A DNA stretch of 50,524 nt from Candidatus Omnitrophota bacterium (GTDB lineage: Bacteria; Hinthialibacterota; Hinthialibacteria; Hinthialibacterales; Hinthialibacteraceae): NCBI GenBank assembly GCA_003598175.1, contig QZKN01000153.1:1-50524 (forward strand). Direction: 5' to 3'. Shown here piece after piece: positions 32,722 through 42,094 of this stretch. The position numbers and the translations under genes were made by a program. A model generated the notes under the pieces. It worked only from the letters and a program-made list of their open reading frames with translations. It was not told the DNA's origin and searched no databases. Every line of letters begins with the position of its first letter. Position 1 is the first letter of the stretch.

Positions 32722-34182
32722 ATGAACTGTAGCAGAAGCATAGTATTTGTGGTCATGATCGGCATGGTTTTCACCGGAAATATCGCTTTCGGAGATACTG
32801 TCGGTTATTTCAAGTTCGATCAGTTTACGGGAACGTCCTTTATGGATGACAGTGGAAACGGTTTACGGGGATTTCGCGGGCAGGCGTTTACCGGTTCGAC
32901 CAGCATTGAGGGTTCATCCGGCCTGGCGGGCGACAGAGCGGTCGCTTTCGACGGGAAGGGGGGATTGATCGTGGATGATTCGGCGAATCAGGTACTCAAC
33001 TTCCTCAATGCGCCGATCACGCTGGAATGTTGGATTCGCACGAGTGTGACTCCCAGCGGCCATGTTGGTCTCATTAGTTATGGGATTCCCGGCGGACGAA
33101 CCGGCGGCGGTGGTTACAAACTCGGTATGAACAATGGCAATTTATTGTTCACGACGTTCGCTGTGCGTGATTTCACCAGTACGGTTGCATTACCGCTCGA
33201 TGGGCAATGGCATCACGTCGCGGCGGTCTATGGCGAAGCGAATGGCGGCGTAATTTATTATGTTGACGGCGAGGAAATGCAAACGGTGACGGAAACCGGC
33301 ACGTATCGTTTCACCAATCCGGGCGCGCACGAATTGAATATCGGCACGCAGTATACCGCGATCGGGCGTTTTAATGGCGATATCGATCGTGTGCGGATTT
33401 CCAATGCGATCTTGACACCGGCTCAGCTGGATTCGGTTAGAAATTCGCCCAAACCGGTGGTAAACAGCACCGTCGCGTATTTCAGTTTCGACGCTGCATC
33501 CGGCCCCTACGTCAGCGAGGGCGCTCAACCGGCTGTGTCAACGATACCGTTGGATGAATGGGTGGTTGATCATCCGCCGGCGGAATCGACCGGTGCGCCA
33601 ACCATCGTGACCAACGATTCGCCGTCGGGCGCGACGGGCGATAGTTCCCTGCAATTCAGCGGCGCGCAGATCGCTATTGTCAACGATCCGAATGGCATCT
33701 TGAATTTCAGCGACGGCGATTGGACGCTGGAATCGTGGGTGAAAACCGATTTCAACTCGCCCAATGAACGCATGATGATCTTTTATTACGGCCATCCCGG
33801 TCGGGGCTATTCGTTGTCATTGGTCGTGGATACGTGGGGATTGCAGGTCACGACGTTGGGCATCGCGGATATGCCGTCGACGGGAACCGGCGAGAATTAC
33901 GCATGGATCGATATCAGCGTATGGAGTCACGTAGCCGTGGTTCATAAGGCGGGCGAATCAATCACCTATTATGTCAACGGCGTGGAAAGAAGTTCCAGCA
34001 GTTATACGCGCCGCACCAATGCGGCGGAACAGACAGTCCTATATATCGGGGCGGAATGGAACGGCAACCTTCCCTTCTATGGTCTGATCGACCGGATTCG
34101 CATCAGCAACGCGGCGTTGACGCCTGCGCAATTCGATTCGAACGTTGCGCCGACCGGTATTTCGGAGTGGGCGTTGTATTGA
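32722..34182 (+). CDS. Secreted protein with two LamG (concanavalin-like) domains
   Basis: A 486-residue protein with a signal peptide (SIVFVVMIGMVFTGNIAFG, residues 6-24). Two LamG-type jelly-roll domains follow, about 27-235 and 248-478. Each has the D-W/L-T-L-E-x-W opening (ITLECWIRTS; WTLESWVKTD), the QWHHVAAVYG or VWSHVAVVH strand, the YYVDG/YYVNG segment and the closing IDRVRISNAILTPAQLDS or IDRIRISNAALTPAQFDS. Such domains bind glycans or proteins. The protein ends TGISEWALY with no sortase or PEP-CTERM anchor. AAAGGGGAAG precedes the ATG, and a terminator follows. It is a single-gene unit. Confidence 0.92.
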   Translation: MNCSRSIVFVVMIGMVFTGNIAFGDTVGYFKFDQFTGTSFMDDSGNGLRGFRGQAFTGSTSIEGSSGLAGDRAVAFDGKGGLIVDDSANQVLNFLNAPITLECWIRTSVTPSGHVGLISYGIPGGRTGGGGYKLGMNNGNLLFTTFAVRDFTSTVALPLDGQWHHVAAVYGEANGGVIYYVDGEEMQTVTETGTYRFTNPGAHELNIGTQYTAIGRFNGDIDRVRISNAILTPAQLDSVRNSPKPVVNSTVAYFSFDAASGPYVSEGAQPAVSTIPLDEWVVDHPPAESTGAPTIVTNDSPSGATGDSSLQFSGAQIAIVNDPNGILNFSDGDWTLESWVKTDFNSPNERMMIFYYGHPGRGYSLSLVVDTWGLQVTTLGIADMPSTGTGENYAWIDISVWSHVAVVHKAGESITYYVNGVERSSSSYTRRTNAAEQTVLYIGAEWNGNLPFYGLIDRIRISNAALTPAQFDSNVAPTGISEWALY

Positions 34183-34218
34183 TTGTATAAAAAGGAGTTT
34201 TTTGATTCAAATTTGAAT

Positions 34219-34250
34219 AAGGGCAGGCCGGCAGGTCTGCCCTTGTTGTT
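34219..34250 (+). terminator. Factor-independent terminator after the LamG gene
   Basis: AAGGGCAG and CTGCCCTT form a perfect 8-base stem with a 10-base loop, followed by GTTGTTT. It begins 36 bases after the stop codon and lies directly against the end of the convergent DedA gene. Confidence 0.75.
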
Positions 34251-34874
34251 TCACGTTGTTTTTGCCGGTTTCAAGAACCGCATCGCCGCAAATCCCAGCA
34301 CCACCAGCACCAGCATCAGGATTAAAAACTTATCGAAATGGCGCAGGATGAATTGTGCGCGCTCGCCGAGAAAAAATAAAAACGCGCCGACGAGAAAAAA
34401 ACGCCCGGCCCGCCCGATGGCAGCGACCGCCATAAAGCGCCAAAAACGGATGCGGCACAATCCGCCGCCGATGGTAAAGATTTTAAAAGGGATGGGAGTA
34501 AAGGCGGCTATGAGCACGGCCCAAACGTCGTAGCGGTTGTAATACGATTCCACCATCTCAAATTTTTCGTGGCTGAAGAGTCGCCCGATGAAGCGGGTGG
34601 AAATCAGCCATTCCACCAACGGCCGACCGCCGTATAAACCGATAAAATATCCCACCGCGCCGCCTAACACCGAACCTACAGTCAGAATCAATGCCAAATA
34701 AAGAGAAACAGAGGGTTTGGCGATTCCCATTAAAATATAAGGAATATCCGGCGGGATGGGGAAAAACGAAGATTCGGCAAACGCGAGCAGCCATAAGGCC
34801 CATAAGGCGTGAGGGGTAAACTCGCCGGTCGGATCCATCACCAACGCGATCGTCCAGTCTTTTAAACTTCCCAA
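34251..34874 (-). CDS. DedA/YqaA family membrane protein
   Basis: A 207-residue inner-membrane protein of the DedA (SNARE-associated/VTT) family, whose members move lipids across the membrane. It shows the typical FAESSFFPIPPDIPYILMG opening, GGAVGYFIGLYGGRP, and FTPIPFKIFTIGGG with the Arg-containing GRAGRFFLV, and ends with a membrane segment. The start is a TTG at 34,874: AGGAG lies about 8 bases before it and no good ATG lies nearby. It lies downstream of surE, with two hairpins between them. Confidence 0.9.
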   Translation of the reverse strand: MGSLKDWTIALVMDPTGEFTPHALWALWLLAFAESSFFPIPPDIPYILMGIAKPSVSLYLALILTVGSVLGGAVGYFIGLYGGRPLVEWLISTRFIGRLFSHEKFEMVESYYNRYDVWAVLIAAFTPIPFKIFTIGGGLCRIRFWRFMAVAAIGRAGRFFLVGAFLFFLGERAQFILRHFDKFLILMLVLVVLGFAAMRFLKPAKTT

Positions 34875-34906
34875 GGTTGTTCTCCTGTCATTTGTTATAT
34901 TGTAAC

Positions 34907-34952
34907 GCCGGCATTCTGCCGGCTTTTCCTGTATTGCCGCCGAGACGGCGGC
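34907..34952. repeat. Two GC-rich hairpins between surE and the DedA gene
   Basis: GCCGGC-ATTCT-GCCGGC (34,907-34,923) and GCCGCCG-AGA-CGGCGGC (34,936-34,952), the second extendable by GTAT/ATAC. They resemble the dispersed intergenic palindromes of this genome in shape but not in sequence. They could partly end surE transcription. Confidence 0.6.
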
Positions 34953-34958
34953 GATACT

Positions 34959-35738
34959 TTATTTCTCATCCAACGATAAATCCCAGCGGTCCAGTTCGGT
35001 GATGGCGTGGAATTGGGTGAAGTCCTGGCCCAGCGGCGTGACGGAGATTTTGTTTTCCTCCAACGCATGAAAATCGGTGCCTTCCGCCTTGACCCAGGTG
35101 GGCGAATCGCCGCCGATCCAGTAATATTCTTTCCCCTGAGGGTCCATCCGTTTGATAATCTTATCGCGGTAAATCCGTTGGCCAAGACGCGTGACGGCCA
35201 CTCCCCGTAGTTGCTCCCACGGTAAATTGGGGACGTTCACATTTAAAAACGTGCCGTCCGGCATGTGGCGGGAAAAAATGGCTTGCGCCAGAATTTTGGC
35301 GAATTTAGCGGCGCCGTCGAACCGATATGCTTCACCTTGCGCGGGAACGTTCATGGAAATGGCGAATGCGGGCAGGCCGTGAAGATGGCCTTCATGCGCG
35401 GCTGCCACCGTGCCCGAATAGACCGTATCCATGCCCAAATTGGGTCCGCGATTGATGCCTGATGCGACCAGATCGGGAGGATTCTCAAGAAATCCACGGG
35501 TGCCGAACATCACACAGTCCGCCGGCGTGCCGTCCATGATAAAAGTGCGTTCATCGAGGTTATGAACACGGATGGGGTGATTCATCGTAAAAGAGTGGGA
35601 AACCGCGCTGCGTTCGCGATCGGGCGCGATGATCCACACCTCGCCCACTTCCCGCAGCGCTTCCGCCAATGCGGCGATTCCCGGCGAATGGATGCCGTCG
35701 TCGTTGGTGACGAGAATTCGTGGTTTTTTCTTCTGCAT
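34959..35738 (-). CDS. surE: 5'-nucleotidase SurE
   Basis: Removes phosphate from nucleoside monophosphates and is linked to stationary-phase survival. The 259 residues match the family. It opens RILVTNDDGIHSPGIAALAE with the metal-binding NDD, then APDRERSAVSHSFTM with the Ser-containing loop, and LVASGINRGPNLGMDT with the conserved Asn and GP. I place the start at the ATG at 35,738, just before RILVTNDDG; an upstream in-frame ATG at 35,792 would add 18 residues unlike the family. No strong ribosome binding site is seen for either. Confidence 0.95.
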   Translation of the reverse strand: MQKKKPRILVTNDDGIHSPGIAALAEALREVGEVWIIAPDRERSAVSHSFTMNHPIRVHNLDERTFIMDGTPADCVMFGTRGFLENPPDLVASGINRGPNLGMDTVYSGTVAAAHEGHLHGLPAFAISMNVPAQGEAYRFDGAAKFAKILAQAIFSRHMPDGTFLNVNVPNLPWEQLRGVAVTRLGQRIYRDKIIKRMDPQGKEYYWIGGDSPTWVKAEGTDFHALEENKISVTPLGQDFTQFHAITELDRWDLSLDEK

Positions 35739-36033
35739 GGAGGTTTCGTTTTCTCTGATCGAACAACAATGAGTGTAATTCGGGAAAATCACGTTCAGTA
35801 AGGCGGGTTATACTTTCACGAATGGGGTTTGTCAACGAGTCGGATGGTGTTTTCACGTCATCTATTTTGTGGATGAGTATGCGGAGTTTATTTATTCCTG
35901 CAAAGGTTGCAGGAGTGCGAGGCATAGTTTTTTTGGATTGAGAGTCGGTTTGAAACTGGACCTACTAACGGGTATTTGATATTACCAAATGGTCCCAGCG
36001 AATGACGTAAATAAATAATGTTCGTTCATGTGT

Positions 36034-36092
36034 GGGTAAAGCAAGCGTCCTCGCTTGCATGAAAAGCGCAGGCGGGGACGCCTGCTCTACCC
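36034..36092. repeat. Paired palindromic repeat, AGCAAGCG/GCAGGCG family
   Basis: Two hairpins in inverted orientation: GCAAGCG-TCCT-CGCTTGC (36,041-36,058) and GCAGGCG-GGGA-CGCCTGC (36,068-36,085). The outer ends GGGTA and TACCC are also inverted. The arms differ by matched changes that keep pairing. The same pair, nearly base for base, is at 48,955-49,008. Confidence 0.85.
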
Positions 36093-36288
36093 AAGAAGAT
36101 AGGGACGGAACATCCACATCCCGGTATTGCAGATTGTATAAATTCCATTTCGGTGATGAAAAAGGGGGCGTGCTATTTTCCCATCCACCCTTGATTTATC
36201 CATTCAAGAATGTAATTTCCTTTCCAATATGGCGATTCAATAAAAACCTTGCTGTTCGTAGGTCATGTTTCGGGAATGAAATAACAAT

Positions 36289-36312
36289 GCAAGCGGGGAC
36301 GCTTGCTCTACC
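36289..36312. repeat. Single palindromic unit of the AGCAAGCG family
   Basis: GCAAGCG-GGGA-CGCTTGC followed by TCTACC, about 30 bases before actA. Same family as 36,034-36,092 and 48,955-49,008. Confidence 0.8.
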
Positions 36313-36341
36313 ATTATTGTATTTGTATATTTGTTGAACTT

Positions 36342-36992
36342 ATGAATCATTTTGTTTTCCCCAAATGGTCTAATTTTGCGGCGCCGGCGCTGGTAATCAT
36401 CGCGCTGATCGTGCCGGGATATGCGCTGTCGGTGGTGTATTACGGCGGTTCGCCGCGAACCACGGATGTCGGGTATGAACCGGCGCAGCCGGTCGAATAT
36501 AGTCATGCGCTTCACGTCGGAAAATTGGGAATCGATTGCCGCTATTGCCATACGACCGTCGAATCGTCGGCGCAGGCGTCGATTCCGCCCACGCAGACTT
36601 GCATGAATTGCCACAAACAAATTCGCGCGGAGAGTCGCAAACTGCTTCCGATGAAACAGAGTCACGCCACCGGAATGCCGATCGAATGGATTCGCGTGCA
36701 CGATCTTCCCGATTATGTGTATTTCAATCACAGCGCCCACGTCACGCGCGGCGTCAGTTGCGTTTCCTGTCATGGACGCGTGGATAAAATGCAAGTGGTG
36801 TATCAAAAGGAAACGCTGAGCATGGCATGGTGTCTGGATTGCCATCGCCGGCCCGAAAAGCATCTGCGGGAACAGGAATTTGTCACCCAACTGGACTGGA
36901 CGCCCGGCGAAGACCCACTAACGTATGGGCTTCGCATTCGAGAACGGAACAACATCAACCCATCAACGGATTGTTCGACATGCCATCGATAG
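36342..36992 (+). CDS. actA: Alternative complex III, pentaheme cytochrome c subunit ActA
   Basis: Membrane-anchored c-type cytochrome of the alternative complex III quinol oxidoreductase. The 216 residues hold an N-terminal membrane segment (14-30) and five CxxCH heme sites beginning at residues 66, 87, 140, 164 and 211, in line with the pentaheme ActA subunit. It carries electrons on the periplasmic face. ATG at 36,342 chosen because it directly precedes the anchor; no strong ribosome binding site is visible. The last 13 bases overlap actB. First gene of the respiratory cluster. Confidence 0.93.
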   Translation: MNHFVFPKWSNFAAPALVIIALIVPGYALSVVYYGGSPRTTDVGYEPAQPVEYSHALHVGKLGIDCRYCHTTVESSAQASIPPTQTCMNCHKQIRAESRKLLPMKQSHATGMPIEWIRVHDLPDYVYFNHSAHVTRGVSCVSCHGRVDKMQVVYQKETLSMAWCLDCHRRPEKHLREQEFVTQLDWTPGEDPLTYGLRIRERNNINPSTDCSTCHR

Positions 36993-39900
36993 AGGAACAA
37001 AAGCAGTTGAAAAACGGCTCTCAAACCTATTGGAGAAGTTTGAATGAACTGGCGGAAACGCCGGAATTTCGCTCCTTCGTCGAACGGGAATTTCCTGAGC
37101 AGGCGTCGGAATTGACGAATGCGACTACCCGCCGCCAATTTTTGAAATTTATGGGCGCGTCGCTGGCTCTCGCGGGATTCACCAGCTGCCGCTGGCCGAA
37201 AGAGAAGATCGTTCCCTACGCCAATCGACCGGAAGGGCGCGTTCCCGGCGTTCCGGAACGCTACGCTACGGCGATGGAACTCGGCGGAGTCGCGCATGGC
37301 TTGCTGGCGACCAGTTACGATGGTCGACCGGTGAAGATCGAAGGCAATCCGTCCCATCCATTCAGCCTGGGCGCGGCGAATCTATTTGCGCAGGCCGCCG
37401 TTTTGGAATTGTACGATCCCGATCGCAGCAAAGGGATTGTACGTCGCGAACGGGATCAGCACATTGCCGCCGACTGGGATACGTTTCTTGCCTTCGCGCA
37501 GCCCCACTTTAAGATGTTGAAGGAACAATCAGGCGAAGGACTCTATATTTTAAGCGAAGCAACGTCTTCATTCAGCATCGGGGAGATGCGTACGCGACTG
37601 CGGGAGGCGTTTCCGCAAGCGAAATGGTATGAATACGAACCGTTGAACGACGATAACGAGCGGGAGGGGGCTATATCCGCGTTCGGCCAGCCTGTACGGA
37701 CGCATTTGGTGATCGATCAGGCGAAAGTCATTCTTTCTCTCGATTCCGATTTTCTTGTCGATCATCCCGCCGCGCTTAAATACGCTCGGAATTTCGCTCA
37801 CGGTCGGCGCGCCGAGAACGGGGAAATGAATCGGCTTTACGCTGTGGAAAGCCTATACACGACGACGGGAGCGATGGCGGATCACCGCCTGACTATTCCA
37901 TCCGTGCAGATCGAATTTTTTTCGTTGGCGCTGGCCAATACAATCCTTGATGCACAGAATATTTCTCTACCAACTGAATTTGCGTCGATCAAAGAATCAC
38001 TGCGTCAACTGCCGCCGCATCCATTTGATTCAAAAATTATCCAAGCGCTTGCGAACGATTTGGTTCATAATCAGGGACGAAGTATAATCACGGCTGGTCG
38101 GTCGCAACCGGCGTCCGTTCATGCTTTGGTTCATTGCCTCAATCTGATTTTAGGAAATGTCGGTAAAACGGTTTTCTATACTAATAATATCGTCGCGGAA
38201 CGGCCCACCCACAGCGCCGCGATATGGTCGCTGGCGTCTGAGATGGAGGCGGGAAAGGTCAATACGCTTCTGATTTTGGGGGGAAATCCGGTTTACGACG
38301 CTCCGGCGGATCTCGAGTTCGAAAAACACCTGAAAAACGTATCGGTCAGTATCCATTTAAGTGTATTTGACAATGAAACTTCTCGGGCGTGTATGTGGCA
38401 TGTGCCGCGGTCGCATTTTCTCGAGTCGTGGGGCGACGCCCGCGCCTATGACGGCGCAATTTGCACGATTCAGCCGCTGATTGAACCGCTTTACGACGGT
38501 AAATCAGCGCTCGAGCTTCTTTCCGTCATTATAGATGATGCGCCGAAAACCGGTTATGAACTCGTGCGGCAGACATTTCTAAAAATGGCGTCTGCGGAAA
38601 CATTTGAATCGTTCTGGCGCAAACTCTTGCACAACGGAATTTTGACTGATAGCCGTTTTGCGGAGATTGCGCCGAATTTGCGAGTCGCGGAAATTCACAA
38701 TGGAATCAATCAATCTGCGCACCGTTTAAAAACCATTGATCACTCGAATTTGGAAATCGTGTTTTGCCGCGATTCCCGCGTGTATGACGGACGATTTGCC
38801 AACAACGGCTGGCTGCAGGAACTGCCCGACTTTATGACGAAGATGACGTGGGATAACGCGGCGCTGATCAGCCCGGCGACAGCAGAAGCGTTGCACATTG
38901 AAAACGAAGATATCATTTCATTAACTTATAGAGGCCGGGAATTAGAGATTCCGGCTTACATCATGCCCGGCCAGGCGGCGTTTTCTATCGCGGTGGCGCT
39001 GGGATATGGTCGTTTGCATGCCGGAACCATCGGCAACGAGGTCGGAGCGAACGCCTATCTGCTGCGAACGAGCGACGCGATGCATTTCGACGCAGGCTTG
39101 ACGCTTCGGCGAACCGGTAAAAAATACCCATTCGCTTGCACACAGGATCATCACGCCATCGACACGGTGGGGATGAAGGCGCGGGAACATCGATTGGGTG
39201 AATTGGTGCGGGAGGCGGATTTGCAGGAATACCGCGAGCATCCCGATTTCGTCAACCACCGCATTCACGCGCCCAAACCGGTCAACTTATGGCAGGAGCA
39301 CGAATATACAGATCATAAATGGAGTATGGCAATCGATTTGAACGCCTGCATCGGCTGCAACGCCTGCGTCACTGCCTGCCAGGCGGAAAACAATATTCCC
39401 ATCGTGGGCAGGGAGCAGGTTCACAACGGACGGGAGATGCATTGGATTCGCCTGGATCGCTATTTCAAGGGCGACAAGGAAAATCCGCAAGTGTGCCATC
39501 AACCGGTGGCCTGCGTGCATTGCGAGAATGCGCCCTGCGAGCAGGTTTGTCCGGTCGCGGCCACCGTGCACAGCCATGAAGGTTTGAATTTGATGGTATA
39601 CAATCGCTGCGTCGGAACGCGATATTGCTCCAACAACTGCCCTTATAAAGTACGTCGTTTCAATTTCTTTAATTACCACAAAAATCTCTCTGAAACCGAA
39701 AAAATGGGCTTCAATCCGGAAGTGACGGTGCGCAGCCGCGGCGTGATGGAGAAATGCACGTATTGCATCCAGCGCATCGAAGCGGTCAAAATCAAAGCCA
39801 AAAATGAAAAACGACCCATTAAAGACGGCGAAATCGTTACCGCCTGCCAGCAAACCTGCCCGACGCGGGCGATTGTATTCGGCGATTTGAACGATCCGAA

Positions 39901-40063
39901 CAGTGAGGTTGCCCGTTTCCATGCGAACAACCGCGCTTATGCCCTGCTGGAAGAATTGAATGTCAAACCGCGCACGGCCTATTTAGCCAAAATACGAAAT
40001 CCGAACCCGGAATGGAAAGAAGGGGAGTCGGCAAACGCCAATGAGCAACACAGCCATTCGTGA
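36980..40063 (+). CDS. actB: Alternative complex III, ActB (molybdopterin-like plus iron-sulfur fusion)
   Basis: A 1,027-residue subunit that fuses a molybdopterin-oxidoreductase-like domain (without cofactor in known ACIII) to an NrfC-like iron-sulfur domain. TTRRQFLKFMGASLALAG (about 51-68) is a Tat-type motif, followed by a Cys in a lipobox-like FTSC. The C-terminal part from about 775 shows cysteine clusters CIGCNACVTACQ, CVHCENAPCEQVCPV, CVGTRYCSNNCPY and CTYCIQ...CQQTCP, enough for four iron-sulfur clusters. The start at 36,980 lies inside the end of actA and fits family alignment; it overlaps actC by 23 bases. Confidence 0.95.
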   Translation: MPSIEEQKQLKNGSQTYWRSLNELAETPEFRSFVEREFPEQASELTNATTRRQFLKFMGASLALAGFTSCRWPKEKIVPYANRPEGRVPGVPERYATAMELGGVAHGLLATSYDGRPVKIEGNPSHPFSLGAANLFAQAAVLELYDPDRSKGIVRRERDQHIAADWDTFLAFAQPHFKMLKEQSGEGLYILSEATSSFSIGEMRTRLREAFPQAKWYEYEPLNDDNEREGAISAFGQPVRTHLVIDQAKVILSLDSDFLVDHPAALKYARNFAHGRRAENGEMNRLYAVESLYTTTGAMADHRLTIPSVQIEFFSLALANTILDAQNISLPTEFASIKESLRQLPPHPFDSKIIQALANDLVHNQGRSIITAGRSQPASVHALVHCLNLILGNVGKTVFYTNNIVAERPTHSAAIWSLASEMEAGKVNTLLILGGNPVYDAPADLEFEKHLKNVSVSIHLSVFDNETSRACMWHVPRSHFLESWGDARAYDGAICTIQPLIEPLYDGKSALELLSVIIDDAPKTGYELVRQTFLKMASAETFESFWRKLLHNGILTDSRFAEIAPNLRVAEIHNGINQSAHRLKTIDHSNLEIVFCRDSRVYDGRFANNGWLQELPDFMTKMTWDNAALISPATAEALHIENEDIISLTYRGRELEIPAYIMPGQAAFSIAVALGYGRLHAGTIGNEVGANAYLLRTSDAMHFDAGLTLRRTGKKYPFACTQDHHAIDTVGMKAREHRLGELVREADLQEYREHPDFVNHRIHAPKPVNLWQEHEYTDHKWSMAIDLNACIGCNACVTACQAENNIPIVGREQVHNGREMHWIRLDRYFKGDKENPQVCHQPVACVHCENAPCEQVCPVAATVHSHEGLNLMVYNRCVGTRYCSNNCPYKVRRFNFFNYHKNLSETEKMGFNPEVTVRSRGVMEKCTYCIQRIEAVKIKAKNEKRPIKDGEIVTACQQTCPTRAIVFGDLNDPNSEVARFHANNRAYALLEELNVKPRTAYLAKIRNPNPEWKEGESANANEQHSHS

Positions 40064-41507
40064 AATCGATAACACGGCCAACGATCCCAGCCGGCGACCG
40101 TTATGGATCGTCGGGGAGAACGATTTTACCTCTGTCACTGAAACCGTGTGCCGGATTACGGAACAGCCGAAACCTCCGCGCGCGTGGTACATCGCTTTTG
40201 CCATTTCTTCGGCCTTGACGGGAATGCTGTTCGTCATGATTGCGTATCTGATCGCGGTGGGCATCGGCGTGTGGGGCGTGAATATTCCGGTCAGCTGGGG
40301 CTTTGCCATCATCAATTTTGTGTTTTGGGTGGGAATCGGGCACGCGGGGACTTTGATTTCCGCGATTCTCTTTTTGTTGCGGCAAAAATGGCGAACCAGC
40401 ATCAATCGTTTTGCGGAAGCGATGACGATCTTCGCCGTCGCCTGCGCCGGTATTTTTCCGGCGATTCACATCGGGCGCGCCTGGCTGGCGTATTGGTTGT
40501 TTCCCTATCCCAATCAGATGGCGATGTGGCCGAATTTTCGCAGCCCGTTGTTGTGGGACGTTTTCGCCGTCAGCACCTACGCCACGGTTTCGATGATGTT
40601 TTGGTACGTGGGGATGATTCCCGATCTGGCCACGCTTCGCGACCGCGCCAAAACCCGCGTTCGGCAGATTGCCTACGGCATCGCGGCGCTGGGGTGGCGG
40701 GGCTCGCATCGGCATTGGCACCGGCACGAATATGCGTATCTGATCCTGGCCGGTCTGGCGACGCCGCTGGTGGTGAGCGTGCATTCGGTGGTGAGTTTCG
40801 ATTTCGCCGTCTCGTTGTTGCCCGGCTGGCATACCACCATTTTTCCGCCGTATTTCGTCGCGGGGGCGATCTTCAGCGGATTCGCAATGGTGGTCACGTT
40901 GATCGTGCCGGCGCGACAGTATTTCGGATTGAAGGAAATCGTTTCGCTGCGGCATCTGGAAAACATGAACAAAATCATTTTGGTGACGGGAACCATCGTC
41001 GGTTACGCCTATTCCATCGAGTTTTTTATCGCGTGGTACGGCGGCAACGCGTATGAATCCTTCGCCTTCATCAATCGCGCGTTCGGACCTTATGCGTGGG
41101 CGTATTGGACCATGGTTTCGTGCAATGTGCTCGCGCCGCAGTTGTTCTGGTTTAAAAAATGCCGCGTGACGCCGTGGATCATGGTGATTGTTTGTATTTT
41201 TGTGAATATCGGCATGTGGTTCGAGCGATTCGTCATTGTCATCACGTCGCTGCATCGCGATTTTCTCCCCTCCAGCTGGGGCTATTACGCGCCCACGTGG
41301 GTGGACGTGCTGACGTTTATTGGGAGTTTCGGCTTGTTTTTCACGTTGTTTCTCCTCTTTTGCCGTTATTTGCCGATGGTGGCCATGGCGGAGGTGAAAA
41401 CCGTAATGCCGCAGGCCGGTCTGGAACACGGACACCATCGCGGCGTCGGTGATTATCACGGCGAGATACCACACGCGCACGAACCGGAGTATTGGGAAAA
41501 AGGGTGA
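40041..41507 (+). CDS. actC: Alternative complex III, NrfD-like quinol-binding subunit ActC
   Basis: A 488-residue polytopic protein with about ten membrane segments, made of two NrfD-like halves. It probably forms the quinol site and membrane arm of alternative complex III. Typical stretches are FAIINFVFWVGIGHAGTLIS, ACAGIFPAIHIGRAWLAYW and, further on, GLATPLVVSVHSVVSFDF and FFIAWYGGN. The start overlaps the end of actB by 23 bases, showing tight coupling. It is followed 4 bases later by actD. The His-rich tail (HGHHRGVGDYH) is unusual but may be variable in the family. Confidence 0.95.
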   Translation: MSNTAIREIDNTANDPSRRPLWIVGENDFTSVTETVCRITEQPKPPRAWYIAFAISSALTGMLFVMIAYLIAVGIGVWGVNIPVSWGFAIINFVFWVGIGHAGTLISAILFLLRQKWRTSINRFAEAMTIFAVACAGIFPAIHIGRAWLAYWLFPYPNQMAMWPNFRSPLLWDVFAVSTYATVSMMFWYVGMIPDLATLRDRAKTRVRQIAYGIAALGWRGSHRHWHRHEYAYLILAGLATPLVVSVHSVVSFDFAVSLLPGWHTTIFPPYFVAGAIFSGFAMVVTLIVPARQYFGLKEIVSLRHLENMNKIILVTGTIVGYAYSIEFFIAWYGGNAYESFAFINRAFGPYAWAYWTMVSCNVLAPQLFWFKKCRVTPWIMVIVCIFVNIGMWFERFVIVITSLHRDFLPSSWGYYAPTWVDVLTFIGSFGLFFTLFLLFCRYLPMVAMAEVKTVMPQAGLEHGHHRGVGDYHGEIPHAHEPEYWEKG

Positions 41508-41511
41508 ACGT

Positions 41512-42090
41512 ATGATGAGTGAAACCGTCAACATGCCCATGAACAAGGAACGAACCGAACCGGCGACGGTTTACGGATTGTTGGCCGAATTCAGCGACGC
41601 GGGCGCAATCGTGCAATCGGCCGAGCAGGTGCGCAAGGCCGGATACACCCGCTGGGACGTGCATACGCCGTTCCCCGTTCACGGATTGGACGAGGCGATG
41701 GGGATTCGGCCCACGATATTGCCGTGGATCGTGCTCGGCGCGGGGCTGAGCGGGCTGGTTGCCGGTTTGGGATTGCAGTGGTGGACGAACGCCGTCGATT
41801 ATCCCTTACTCATCAGCGGCAAACCGATTTTCAGTCTGCCGGCAAATATACCGGTTATTTTCGAAGTGACGGTTTTATTGAGCGCCGTCACGACGGTGTT
41901 CGCATTATTCGGATTGAACGGGCTGCCGCGATTGTATCACCCGGTTTTTACCAATCAGCGCTTTCGACGGGCCACGGCGGATCGTTTTTTCATTGTGATC
42001 GAGGCGAACGATCCCTTATTCGATGCGGAAAAGACCCAGTCGCTTTTATCGTCGTTGGGTGCGACCGCCGTCGAGGTGGTGGAGGATTAA
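41512..42090 (+). CDS. actD: Alternative complex III subunit ActD (DUF3341)
   Basis: A 192-residue membrane protein matching the DUF3341/ActD subunit. The N-terminal part (VYGLLAEFSDAGAIVQSAEQ, then YTRWDVHTPFPVHGLDEAMG) is typical, followed by two membrane segments (about 69-91 and 112-134) and a C-terminal domain reading FFIVIEANDPLFD and LLSSLGATAVEVVED. AGGG lies 7-10 bases before the ATG; a second ATG follows one codon later. Four bases separate it from actC and four from actE. Confidence 0.93.
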   Translation: MMSETVNMPMNKERTEPATVYGLLAEFSDAGAIVQSAEQVRKAGYTRWDVHTPFPVHGLDEAMGIRPTILPWIVLGAGLSGLVAGLGLQWWTNAVDYPLLISGKPIFSLPANIPVIFEVTVLLSAVTTVFALFGLNGLPRLYHPVFTNQRFRRATADRFFIVIEANDPLFDAEKTQSLLSSLGATAVEVVED

Positions 42091-42094
42091 ATCG

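Larger units (their letters stand above)
35739..36341. other. Long intergenic region upstream of the respiratory gene cluster
   Basis: About 600 bases without a convincing gene. It carries a paired palindromic repeat (36,034-36,092) and a single related unit (36,289-36,312) about 30 bases before actA. The promoter of the respiratory cluster should lie here, but no strong -35/-10 pair could be fixed by eye. Confidence 0.5.

Noticed and set aside
36034..36312. Spaced palindromes considered as a CRISPR array
   Set aside because: Units are not regularly spaced, alternate in orientation, and there are no cas genes.
40101..41546. A 481-codon minus-strand frame opposite actC
   Set aside because: Composition is dominated by Arg, His and Pro, with no domain; it is the complement of a membrane protein gene in GC-rich codons.
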